Source of the DNA: JAJFJD01 sp965228695
Lineage (GTDB): Bacteria; Pseudomonadota; Alphaproteobacteria; UBA8366
DNA length: 64,000 bases
NCBI GenBank assembly: GCA_965228695.1
Contig: CBDDIB010000002.1
Span: 4,836,001-4,900,000, forward strand
Direction of reading: 5' to 3'
The stretch's first letter is position 1; each line of letters starts with the position of its first letter. Shown piece after piece: positions 8,654 through 16,351 of this stretch. The translations under genes and the position numbers were made by a program. A model generated the notes under the pieces. The model saw only the letters and a program-made list of their open reading frames with translations. It was not told where the DNA came from and did not search any database.

Positions 8654-9319
8654 TTACATTACAATGCATTCATGGCATTGATTCGTCATAAATATGCTCA
8701 CCCTTACGACCCTGCCACGATGTGAGATCGTTGTAGTGAGTTTCTTCAAATGTGATCTTCCTACAAAGGAGGAATTTTCGCAGTCTTTCTGCCATCCGAA
8801 CGAACTCATTGATTCGATTTTCATATTAGTATCAACGCGAATTTTCAAACCCTTGACTCGCTCGAATTGCAAGCGTCCCTCCGTTACGTATCCGACACAA
8901 TCCGCCGCACCGGGGAAGTTTGAAGATCCATTTGACCAGTAAACGATTACCTCATTATCGCTTAGGTCTATGTCTCCGTTCGCATCGGACAATGCGTTCG
9001 GTAATGATATGGTCAGTTTCTCGTACTCGGCTTGGTCAACGGCAAACCAACCGCCATCATCGAACCTACGGACAGCCAATACGAACCCTTCGCCTTCCCG
9101 GATTCTGTGCCCCACCACAGCGAATTCATCATTCACCGGAAAGCGGCCTTGATTCCTGATAGCCATCCGTAACGATTTGTGCTTCTCAATATCGGTAATC
9201 ACTGCGTGAGAAACGTAGAACGGACTCTCATACTGTCTGGCACAACCGCCAAAAAGAAAGATGATCGACAAAACCGCAGCCATCACTGTCAGGTTTCTGG
9301 GCACTAACATGATCCCCAT
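8654..9319 (-). CDS. Putative lipoprotein of unknown function
   Basis: A 221-residue protein with an N-terminal hydrophobic stretch ending in a lipobox (FLFGGC followed by Ala-Arg, Cys near residue 26), predicting lipid modification and membrane attachment. The mature part has several cysteines near the end (QKDCENSS, QCHECIVM) and no domain I can name. ATG codons at 9319 and 9310 are both plausible starts; the second has GGGG just upstream. The region is AT-richer than its neighbours. The gap to the upstream same-strand luciferase-like gene is only 21 bases, so read-through is possible. Confidence 0.65.
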   Translation of the reverse strand: MGIMLVPRNLTVMAAVLSIIFLFGGCARQYESPFYVSHAVITDIEKHKSLRMAIRNQGRFPVNDEFAVVGHRIREGEGFVLAVRRFDDGGWFAVDQAEYEKLTISLPNALSDANGDIDLSDNEVIVYWSNGSSNFPGAADCVGYVTEGRLQFERVKGLKIRVDTNMKIESMSSFGWQKDCENSSFVGRSHLKKLTTTISHRGRVVRVSIFMTNQCHECIVM

Positions 9320-9340
9320 GAAACTTCATTTTGCGTTTCC

Positions 9341-10381
9341 CTACAGCACCTCTTCCGCCACCAGCCGCAGCGCCTCGACGCTCGGTTTGCGCAGCAGCAG
9401 CGTGCCGACCTTGCCGTCGGCGCCGGCGGCTTTCCACGCGCCCAGCCGTTCGCGGATGCGGTCCGCCGGGCCGACCAGGGCCACCTCATCGACCAGGGAG
9501 TCGGGAATGGCGGCCGCCGCCTCGGCCTTCTTGCCGTCCAGGAAGAAATCCTGCACCTCGACCGCGGCGTCCTCGTAGCCCATGCGTTTGGCGAGGTCGT
9601 TGTAGAAATTCTTGTTCCGCGCGCCCATGCCGCCGACATAGAGCGCCAACTGCGCCTTGATCGGCGCGCGGCAGGCGTCCAGGTCGTCGCCCATGATGAT
9701 GTTCACATAGGGCGCGACGTCGAAATCCTTCAGGCTCTTGCCGTTGCCCGCCTTGGCCAGCCCCTCGTCGATCGCCGCCTCGAACACGTCGTAGCGGTCC
9801 GGGTTCATGTAGATCGGCAGGAAACCGTCGGCGACCTCGGCCGCGGTCGACACGCCCTTGGGCGTGATCGAGGCGGTGTAGATCTTCAGCGACGGGTCGC
9901 CATGCAGGATGCTCTTCAGCGGGACGCCGAGGCCGGTCGTCCCCTCGCCCTTGTTCGGCAGGTGATAGTGATAGCCTTCGTGCACCGCCGGTCCCTTGCG
10001 CTCCAGGATCTTCCGGACGATGGAAATGTATTCGCGGGTGCGGGTCAGCGGCCGGCCGTAGGGCACGCCGTGCCACCCCTCGATCACCTGCGGCCCCGAT
10101 GCGCCGAGCCCCAGAATGAACCGGCCACCGGACATCGCCTGCAGGGTATTCGCGGTCATCGCCGTCATCGTCGGCGTCCGCGTCGGCATCTGGATGATGC
10201 CGGTGCCCACGTTGATCTTGGTCGTGCGCGCCAGGATCCACGCCGCCGGGGTGACCGCGTCCGCACCGTAGGATTCGGACGTCCAGACCGAATGGTACCC
10301 GAGGCTCTCGGCCTCCAGGATCATCTCCATATCGACCGAAAAACCGGCCGCCCCGCTGCCGTGAACAAGACCAAGACGCAT
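9341..10381 (-). CDS. LLM class (luciferase-like) oxidoreductase, F420-type family
   Basis: A 346-residue TIM-barrel oxidoreductase of the luciferase-like superfamily: AESLGYHSVWTSESYG near 30, NVGTGIIQMPTRTP near 70, GGRFILGLGASGPQV near 100. It most resembles proteins annotated as F420-dependent, although many proteobacterial members probably use FMN; the cofactor cannot be settled here. I chose the ATG at 10381 (MRLGLVHG) because AGGAG ends six bases before it. An ATG two codons upstream directly abuts that site. The substrate is unknown. Confidence 0.88.
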   Translation of the reverse strand: MRLGLVHGSGAAGFSVDMEMILEAESLGYHSVWTSESYGADAVTPAAWILARTTKINVGTGIIQMPTRTPTMTAMTANTLQAMSGGRFILGLGASGPQVIEGWHGVPYGRPLTRTREYISIVRKILERKGPAVHEGYHYHLPNKGEGTTGLGVPLKSILHGDPSLKIYTASITPKGVSTAAEVADGFLPIYMNPDRYDVFEAAIDEGLAKAGNGKSLKDFDVAPYVNIIMGDDLDACRAPIKAQLALYVGGMGARNKNFYNDLAKRMGYEDAAVEVQDFFLDGKKAEAAAAIPDSLVDEVALVGPADRIRERLGAWKAAGADGKVGTLLLRKPSVEALRLVAEEVL

Positions 10382-10429
10382 TCCCATCTCCTTGATTGAA
10401 TTCCGTCGCGGCACCCTAGCACAGGCGCA

Positions 10430-10822
10430 CTAGCCCGCCGATTTCTCCGCGTCCTCGCCGAAGCACAGCGCGTTGCCGTCCGGGTCGCGGACTTCGAACT
10501 CGCGCATGCCGTAGCCCGTCACCTCGAGCGGGCGGGTGATCTCCACCCCGGCGGCGGCGATTTCATCGTGCACGGCTTCGACGCCCGCGACATGGATATA
10601 GGCATCCCACGCCCCCGGCACCGGCGTGGGTCCGCCTTGCCAGGCATTGACGAACAGCACGCTGGTATCGCGGTCGAAGATGCCGAATTTGGGCGGTTCG
10701 CCGCCTTCCTCGACCACGGTGTAGCCGAGTTTTTCGGTGTAGAACGCCTTCGACCGCGCGTAGTCGGAAGACTTCAGAACCGGCGTGGAGCGTTGGAATT
10801 TAATGGAAGGTTTCGCGGCCAT
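10430..10822 (-). CDS. VOC family protein (glyoxalase/bleomycin resistance fold)
   Basis: A 130-residue vicinal-oxygen-chelate protein with paired beta-alpha-beta modules: TPVLKSSDYARSKAFYTEKLGY at the start and YGMREFEVRDPDGNALCF at the end. The usual first metal His is not obvious (RSTPVL), so metal-dependent glyoxalase activity is doubtful. It resembles bleomycin-binding-type members. It sits upstream of the luciferase-like gene on the same strand with a 48-base gap, and the two could be co-transcribed. A GGAGAATAGG ribosome site abuts the ATG. Confidence 0.85.
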   Translation of the reverse strand: MAAKPSIKFQRSTPVLKSSDYARSKAFYTEKLGYTVVEEGGEPPKFGIFDRDTSVLFVNAWQGGPTPVPGAWDAYIHVAGVEAVHDEIAAAGVEITRPLEVTGYGMREFEVRDPDGNALCFGEDAEKSAG

Positions 10823-10913
10823 CCTATTCTCCGTTCAGGCAAGCCGGGAGCGTCCCGGCGATCGATCCAAGGGAGGATCGCCGAGCCGCCGTCGGAATGC
10901 AACGGTCGTCGGG

Positions 10914-11528
10914 CTAGCGCGAGTAGAATTCGATGACGAGGTTCGGTTCCATGCGGACCGGAAACGGCACGTCTTCCAATTTCGGCGCGCGGACGAAGGT
11001 GGCCGCCATCTTGCGCGAGTCCACCGAGACATAGTCGGGGATTTCACGCTCGGTCGAGGCCGATGCATCCAGCACCATCGGAATCTGCACGCTCTTGTCG
11101 CGCACTTGGATCACGTCGCCGTCCCGCACCTGATAGGAGGGGATATTGACGCGGCGGCCGTTCACCGTGATGTGCCCATGGTTGACGAACTGCCGGGCGG
11201 AAAAGACCGTGGGCACGAACTTGGCCCGGTAGACGACGGCGTCGAGCCGGCGCTCCAGGATCTCGATCAGGTTCTCGCCGGTGTCGCCGTTCCGCTGGTC
11301 CGCCATCTTGTAATAGCGCCGGAACTGCTTCTCGCCGATATTGCCGTAATAGCCCTTGAGCTTCTGCTTGGCGGCAAGCTGGGTTCCGAAATCGGACGGC
11401 TTGCGGCGGCGCTGGCCGTGCTGGCCCGGGCCATAATCCCGCTTGTTGACGGGGCTGCGGGGGCGTCCCCAGAGATTAACGCCGAGGCGGCGGTTAATCT
11501 TGTACTTCGACTTTACGCGTTTGCTCAT
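10914..11528 (-). CDS. rpsD: 30S ribosomal protein S4
   Basis: The 204-residue S4 begins MSKRVKSKYKINRRLG and has the alphaproteobacterial RRKPSDFGTQL segment. Its S4 RNA-binding domain (RRLDAVVYRAKFVPTVFSAR through HGHITVNGRRVNIPSYQV) lies near residues 95-155. It nucleates 16S rRNA assembly and affects decoding accuracy. It lacks the zinc-binding cysteines of C-plus S4 proteins. Here rpsD stands alone, as in alphaproteobacteria, instead of in the alpha operon with rpoA, and has its own promoter and a leader of about 110 bases. Confidence 0.98.
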   Translation of the reverse strand: MSKRVKSKYKINRRLGVNLWGRPRSPVNKRDYGPGQHGQRRRKPSDFGTQLAAKQKLKGYYGNIGEKQFRRYYKMADQRNGDTGENLIEILERRLDAVVYRAKFVPTVFSARQFVNHGHITVNGRRVNIPSYQVRDGDVIQVRDKSVQIPMVLDASASTEREIPDYVSVDSRKMAATFVRAPKLEDVPFPVRMEPNLVIEFYSR

Positions 11529-11600
11529 ATCACCTTTAACCCCTGGTTTTCCCGGAGTTCTTGTTGCTTCCAGTCAGCCGCCCGGCCGGTTGCCAGGACG

Positions 11601-11622
11601 GCGGGGTCCGAAATGGACCCGC
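11601..11622 (-). promoter_or_regulatory. Stem-loop in the rpsD 5' leader
   Basis: GCGGGGTCC and GGACCCGC pair across a five-base loop, with one unpaired G, between the rpsD promoter and start codon. It is too far from the start and lacks a T-run on the rpsD strand to be a terminator. An S4-binding or attenuation role is a guess. Confidence 0.4.
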
Positions 11623-11642
11623 ATTACCGGAAAAGTGCGCGG

Positions 11643-11670
11643 ACTATAAGGCTTCCGGCCGATTTGTCAA
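11643..11670 (-). promoter_or_regulatory. Strong sigma-70 promoter for rpsD
   Basis: Read on the minus strand, TTGACA (6/6) and TATAGT (5/6) are separated by 16 bases. The site is about 115 bases upstream of the rpsD start codon and points at it. It is one of the best matches to consensus in the window. Confidence 0.8.
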
Positions 11671-11684
11671 ACGCCGAAAATCCT

Positions 11685-12473
11685 CTATTCGCCCTTGAAA
11701 TTGGGCTCGCGGCGGTCCCGCCAGGCCTGATGCGCCTCCGTCTTGTCCTGGGTGAATTCCAGGGCCATGAAGCGGTAGAGATCGGTCAGCGAGGCATCTG
11801 CGATGTTGGGCACGTCCAGGCCGTGCTGGATCGATTCCTTGACCATGCGGGACGCCAGCGGCGGCAGGGCGGCGATATGCTCGGCCACCTCCATCGCCTG
11901 CCCCATCAGTTTATCATGCGGGACCAGCCATTGTGCCAGGCCGATGCGGTAGGCCTCCTCGGCGGAGAGCGGGAATCCCATGGCCAGCTTGGTCGCCTGC
12001 CCCTTGCCGACCCAGCGGGCGAGCCGCGGCCCGCCGCCATAGGCCGGCATGATTCCGAGCGCCACCTGCGGCAGCCGCCATTCCGCCTTCTCGGACGCGA
12101 CGATCAGGTCGCAGCAGAAGGTGACGATGCAGCCGATCCCGATGGCATAGCCGTTCACCGCGGCGACGATGGGTTTCGGGAAATTGGACAGAATGTTGAA
12201 CGGGCTGACCCGGCGTTTCGACAGCCGTTTGATGAACTCGGCCGTCGAGTCCAGCGAATGCGTTTTCCGGTCCTTCAGGTTGGCGCCGGCGGAAAAGGCG
12301 CCGCCCGCTTCGTCGCCGGTCAGGATGGCGCAGCAGATTTCGTCGTCGTCCTCCATCTCGGTGAAATAGTCGAGGAGGCCCTCGTAATAATCCTGTCCCC
12401 AGGCGTTGCGCGCCTCGGGCCGGCTCAGCGTGACGATGCCGACCGCGCCTTTCTTCTCGTAGGTGATGGGCAT
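11685..12473 (-). CDS. Crotonase (enoyl-CoA hydratase/isomerase) family protein lacking both hydratase glutamates
   Basis: A 262-residue crotonase-fold protein. The oxyanion-hole segments are present (GGAFSAGANLKD near 58-68 and NGYAIGIG near 107-114), so it should bind a CoA thioester and stabilise an enolate. Aligned by eye with rat mitochondrial hydratase, Glu144 becomes Ile116 (GCIV instead of GCEL) and Glu164 becomes Gln136 (LPQV instead of PEI). A hydratase needs both, so the true reaction is probably another crotonase chemistry, such as hydrolysis or isomerisation. GGGAGG precedes the ATG. It lies upstream of rpsD on the same strand. Confidence 0.9.
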   Translation of the reverse strand: MPITYEKKGAVGIVTLSRPEARNAWGQDYYEGLLDYFTEMEDDDEICCAILTGDEAGGAFSAGANLKDRKTHSLDSTAEFIKRLSKRRVSPFNILSNFPKPIVAAVNGYAIGIGCIVTFCCDLIVASEKAEWRLPQVALGIMPAYGGGPRLARWVGKGQATKLAMGFPLSAEEAYRIGLAQWLVPHDKLMGQAMEVAEHIAALPPLASRMVKESIQHGLDVPNIADASLTDLYRFMALEFTQDKTEAHQAWRDRREPNFKGE

Positions 12474-12554
12474 TGGATCCTCCCGCGATGAACGATGACA
12501 CCGTCAAGTGTCGCCGCATCGCGGGAAGAGTCAAATCCCCCTATCGTCGACGGA

Positions 12555-13976
12555 TCAATCCTGCTTCCAGGCGCTCGGGTCGATATCCAGGTCGGAGAAT
12601 TTCTCCGGATCGAACACCGGATGCTCCTTCCCTTCCTTTAACTGTGCCCGATAGTCGTTCAGCACGCGCATGCCGATCGGGAACAGCATGATGATCGCGA
12701 GCAGGTTGACCATCGCGAGAACGCCCATCATCGGATCGGAGAAGAAGAAGACCGCCGTGGCGCCCGGCGCCGACGAGCCGAGGAACACCAACCCGACAAT
12801 GAGAATGCGCAGCACATGCCGCGAGATCGGGTTTTCGGTGAACACGGTCAACGCATTCTCTCCGAGATAGTAGTTGTAGATGATCGAGCTGAAGGCGAAG
12901 AGCATGATCGCGATGGCCAGGAAATACTGACTCCACTCGCCGACATGCGAGACCAGCGATTTCTGCGTCAGCACGACACCGTCGATGCTCGCCGCGCCGG
13001 CCACATACACATCCCCCAGCAGGATCACGAACGCCGTGCAGGAACAGATGATGATGGTATCGATGAAGACGGAAAGCGACTGCACGATTCCCTGACTGAT
13101 CGGATGGCGGACATGCGCCACGGCCGCGACGTTAGGCGCGCTGCCCAATCCCGCCTCGTTGGAGAACAGACCCCGGCGAAGACCTTGGGCGACCGCCGCG
13201 CCCATGCCGCCGCCGACGGCTTCCTCGAGCCCGAAGGCATTCTTTACGATCATCGTGATGATGGCGGGAATTTCCGTGATGTTCAGGACGATGATGAGCA
13301 GGGCCATGCCGATATAGCCGATGGCCATGATCGGCACGATCACGTCCGCCACATGCGCGATGCGCTTGATGCCGCCGTAGACGACAAAGCCCGTCACGAT
13401 GGCGAGCGCGCCGCCGGTCCAGATGCGGTCGAGCCCGAAGCTCTCCTGGACCGCACCGGCCACCGTATTGCCCTGGAACGCGTTGAAGCCCAATGCAAAG
13501 GCCGCGATCAGCGATATCGCGTAGAGGACCGCCAGCCATTTATACTCGCGCCCGAGGCCGTGCATGATGTACTGGGCGGGGCCGCCGCGATAGGTGCCGT
13601 CCTCGTCGGTGCGCTTGTAAAGCTGGGCCAGCGAGCATTCGATCAGGCTGGTCGCCATGCCGACCAAGGCGATCGCCCACATCCAGAAAACCGCACCCGG
13701 CCCGCCCAGCGTGATGGCGACCGCGACACCGGCGATGTTGCCGCCGCCGACTCGGCCGCCGACGCTGACGAACAGCGCCTCCCGCGAACTGATATGCCCT
13801 TCCCCGCTGGGCTGGCCGCCGGGAAACAGCACCTGGAACATGCGCCCGAAGAATCGGAACTGGACGAAACCGGAAGCAATCGTGAAGAACACACCGAGGA
13901 CGACGAGAAACGGGATCAACGCCCATCCCCAGGTCCCGTCGCCAATCGAGCCGAATACCGCCCTCAAAAATTCCAT
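12555..13976 (-). CDS. Sodium:alanine/glycine symporter family (AgcS) transporter
   Basis: A 473-residue polytopic membrane protein of the AgcS family, which takes up alanine, glycine or related amino acids with sodium. Diagnostic segments are the VGGRVGGGNIAGVAVAI stretch near residue 72, GGPAQYIMHGLG, and the RRGLFSNEAGLGSAPN signature near 265. About 11 hydrophobic segments can be counted. The C-terminal 40 residues are hydrophilic and acidic (HPVFDPEKFSDLDID), probably cytoplasmic. A GGGGGA ribosome site precedes the ATG. It is divergent from the ornithine-cyclodeaminase-like gene, with a 334-base gap full of inverted repeats. Confidence 0.95.
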   Translation of the reverse strand: MEFLRAVFGSIGDGTWGWALIPFLVVLGVFFTIASGFVQFRFFGRMFQVLFPGGQPSGEGHISSREALFVSVGGRVGGGNIAGVAVAITLGGPGAVFWMWAIALVGMATSLIECSLAQLYKRTDEDGTYRGGPAQYIMHGLGREYKWLAVLYAISLIAAFALGFNAFQGNTVAGAVQESFGLDRIWTGGALAIVTGFVVYGGIKRIAHVADVIVPIMAIGYIGMALLIIVLNITEIPAIITMIVKNAFGLEEAVGGGMGAAVAQGLRRGLFSNEAGLGSAPNVAAVAHVRHPISQGIVQSLSVFIDTIIICSCTAFVILLGDVYVAGAASIDGVVLTQKSLVSHVGEWSQYFLAIAIMLFAFSSIIYNYYLGENALTVFTENPISRHVLRILIVGLVFLGSSAPGATAVFFFSDPMMGVLAMVNLLAIIMLFPIGMRVLNDYRAQLKEGKEHPVFDPEKFSDLDIDPSAWKQD

Positions 13977-14310
13977 CGTTTCGTCCCCCTACTCGTTTCG
14001 ATTCTGCACCAGGGGTAACGGCGCCGACGCGTTCCGAATATTTAGAAATCCAACAATGCGGTTTGCGAACCGCGCCGTTCGTATACGATTGCCCCCAGTG
14101 TGCCTCCCAGGCTCGCCGCCGATTCGGCATTCGCGCCAAACGTGAAACGCCGAATCGCTATCTCAATCAGATAAAACGGTAACAGATCGCACAACGGTTT
14201 GCGATTCCGATGTTTTCATCCGGCTACCCCACGGCGTCGCCGGATCGGAGGGTGAAACGGATGCTATGATCCCGGGATCGGGAACGATGGACATCGGCAG
14301 GAATCGCAAT
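13977..14310. promoter_or_regulatory. Divergent regulatory region between agcS-like and ornithine-cyclodeaminase-like genes
   Basis: This 334-base gap has no convincing gene. Reading it by eye gives four inverted repeats. GCGGTT-N4-AACCGC is at 14058-14073. The palindrome TCGTATACGA is at 14079-14088. CGATTCGGC pairs with GCCGAATCG across 20 bases at 14120-14157. ATCGCA-N8-TGCGAT is at 14186-14205. Their density suggests operators or structured leaders. I could not match them to a known riboswitch or regulator. Confidence 0.4.
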
Positions 14311-15312
14311 ATGGCGAAAATTTACACGGACGTGCGCTTTCTCAGCGCAGCGGATCTCGACACCCTCGGCCTGACCATGGCGGAGATCGTCGGTCTTCTC
14401 GAAGAAGCGTTTCGCGTCAAGGCGACCGGCGACGTCATGATGCCGCCGAAGATCTTTTTCCACCGGCACGGCCCGCGCTTTTACAGTTCGATGGTCAGCG
14501 CCAGCCCCGACCTGGGCTACGCCGGCTGCAAATGGCAGAGCGGCGACCCGGACAACCCGGGCCGGGACCTGCCGTATATCCAAGGCCTTTATATCCTGAC
14601 CGAGGATGCCACGGGCCAGATGCGCGCCATCATGGACGCGGAATGGATCACCGGGAACCGCACCGCCGCCGCCTCGGGTTTGGTCGTCAAACATCTCGCC
14701 CGCAACGGCGCGGCCACGCTCGGCCTTCTCGGGTGCGGCCTGCAGGGCCGAAAGCATCTGGAGGCGGTCCACGCGGTGCGGCCGGATATCGACCATTGCA
14801 TCTGCTATGACCTGCGTCCGGATCGTCAGCAACGGTTCATCGAGGAAATGAGCGGGACGTTCGGGCACAGGATCGACGGTGCGGCCGGCGCGGAGGAAGT
14901 CGCAAAGGCGTCCGACGTACTGATCACCGGCGGCCCGATCGCCGACAAGCGGGATCCCACGATCGAACCCGATTGGATCAAGCCCGGCGCATTGGTCGTG
15001 ACGATCGACTACGACAGCTATGTGACCGATGCCGCCATCGATGCGATGGACCTCGTCCTCACCGACGACCAAGGTCAGATCGAGGATGCCCGCCGGAACG
15101 AGGGCAAGTTTCCCGGCGTCACCCGGATCGACGCGACGGTCGCGGATCTCGTCGCGCATGGAACCGGGCAGCGGACATCCGACGACCAGCGAATATTGGC
15201 GTTCAATCTGGGGATCGCCTTGGAAGACCTCGCCACCGGGATTGAAATCCTGCGCCGCGCCGAACGATCCGGCGCCGGTACGCTTCTGCCGTTTCGGACC
15301 GCGGCTCCGTAA
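14311..15312 (+). CDS. Ornithine cyclodeaminase / mu-crystallin family protein
   Basis: A 333-residue member of the OCD/mu-crystallin family, which includes ornithine cyclodeaminases, ketimine and pyrroline-2-carboxylate reductases and opine-type enzymes. The family signature DAEWITGNRTAAASG and the nucleotide-binding GLLGCGLQG loop (near 137-145) are clear. I chose the ATG at 14311 (MAKIYTD) because AGGAA ends seven bases before it; two upstream in-frame ATGs have no ribosome site. The exact substrate is open. A strong promoter separates it from the dioxygenase gene that follows, so it may be its own transcript although it faces the same way. Confidence 0.88.
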   Translation: MAKIYTDVRFLSAADLDTLGLTMAEIVGLLEEAFRVKATGDVMMPPKIFFHRHGPRFYSSMVSASPDLGYAGCKWQSGDPDNPGRDLPYIQGLYILTEDATGQMRAIMDAEWITGNRTAAASGLVVKHLARNGAATLGLLGCGLQGRKHLEAVHAVRPDIDHCICYDLRPDRQQRFIEEMSGTFGHRIDGAAGAEEVAKASDVLITGGPIADKRDPTIEPDWIKPGALVVTIDYDSYVTDAAIDAMDLVLTDDQGQIEDARRNEGKFPGVTRIDATVADLVAHGTGQRTSDDQRILAFNLGIALEDLATGIEILRRAERSGAGTLLPFRTAAP

Positions 15313-15325
15313 CCCGGCTCGGGAT

Positions 15326-15354
15326 TTGACGCCGACGGGCCCTGGCCCTGTAAT
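15326..15354 (+). promoter_or_regulatory. Strong candidate promoter for the dioxygenase cluster
   Basis: TTGACG at 15326-15331 and TGTAAT at 15349-15354 are 17 bases apart, each matching 5 of 6 consensus bases. The spacer contains a GGGCC-CT-GGCCC inverted repeat that could be an operator. The dioxygenase ATG is 33 bases downstream, with AGGAG between. Confidence 0.65.
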
Positions 15355-15387
15355 ACTTGTCCAAAGGCCCAACGCAGGAGCGATTTC

Positions 15388-16326
15388 ATGTCGGCAACCG
15401 AAGCGCATGTCGCAACCGCACCTAAATCCATCACGATCAGTCCGCTCGCCGTGGACATCGGCGCGGAAATCAGTGGCGTCGATCTTTCCCAGCCGCTTTC
15501 GGAGCAGCAGCGCACCGAGATCTGGGACGCTTTCAACACCTGGAAGGTGATCTTTTTCCGCGACCAAAAACTGGACAAGGCCAGCTTCGTCGCCATGTCG
15601 CGGCAGTTCGGTCAACTCAACCGCGGGCATAACATTCACACGCCGGACCCCGACCATCCGGAAATCTATCAAGTGGTGCGCGGCCGCCAGAAAGGCCGCA
15701 TATCCGGAGAGCCCGCTTTCGATCCGTGGACAGGCTGGCACACCGACCTGACGCCGGCGATCAACCCGCCGACCGCATCGATCCTGTGGGGCGCCGTCGT
15801 ACCGCCCTATGGCGGGGATACGCAATGGACCAACCTGGCCGCCGCGTATGACGCGTTGTCCCCGACGATGCAGGCTATCGTCGACGACCTCCGGGGAATC
15901 CACACTTACATGACTTATGCCGGCGTCACGATGACGCAGGACTTGCGCGACCGGATCGCCGCCAATCAGAAAACCACCGAACATCCGATTGTCCGCGTGC
16001 ATCCGGAAACGGGACGCCGGGCGCTGTGGGTCAGTCCGAAATTCCTGCAAAGCATCGTCGGCCTGTCGCCAACCGAAAACGAGGCCATGCTCGCCATGCT
16101 GAAGTCGCATGCGGTGCGAATGGAGTTCACGCTCCGGTTCAAGTGGACATCGGGAACGGTCGCGATGTGGGACAATCGGACGACGGCGCATTTGGCCCCC
16201 CGCGACATCCAGCGTACCGACTACGACCGGCAACTCTTCCGAACGACGACGGTGGGCGACATCCCTTACGGCGTCGACGGACGGAAATCAGCATCGCTGG
16301 AAGGCACGCCGCTGCTGGCCGCATAA
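15388..16326 (+). CDS. TauD/TfdA family Fe(II)/2-oxoglutarate dioxygenase
   Basis: A 312-residue TauD/TfdA dioxygenase. The iron ligands are visible: His118 and Asp120 in GWHTDLT and distal His268 in DNRTTAHLAPRD. Arg281 and Arg285 (YDRQLFRTT) are placed to bind 2-oxoglutarate. These enzymes hydroxylate next to a sulfonate, ether, phosphonate or ester, so the product falls apart to an aldehyde. An alcohol dehydrogenase follows 25 bases downstream, which fits handling of such an aldehyde. The substrate is not predictable. AGGAG precedes the ATG, and a good promoter lies just upstream. Confidence 0.92.
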   Translation: MSATEAHVATAPKSITISPLAVDIGAEISGVDLSQPLSEQQRTEIWDAFNTWKVIFFRDQKLDKASFVAMSRQFGQLNRGHNIHTPDPDHPEIYQVVRGRQKGRISGEPAFDPWTGWHTDLTPAINPPTASILWGAVVPPYGGDTQWTNLAAAYDALSPTMQAIVDDLRGIHTYMTYAGVTMTQDLRDRIAANQKTTEHPIVRVHPETGRRALWVSPKFLQSIVGLSPTENEAMLAMLKSHAVRMEFTLRFKWTSGTVAMWDNRTTAHLAPRDIQRTDYDRQLFRTTTVGDIPYGVDGRKSASLEGTPLLAA

Positions 16327-16351
16327 GCCCGGCGCTATGGAGAAGAAAAAA

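Noticed and set aside
14224..16233. A 669-codon open frame on the minus strand opposite the OCD-like and dioxygenase genes
   Set aside because: It spans two genes and their promoter on the other strand and has no recognisable domain.
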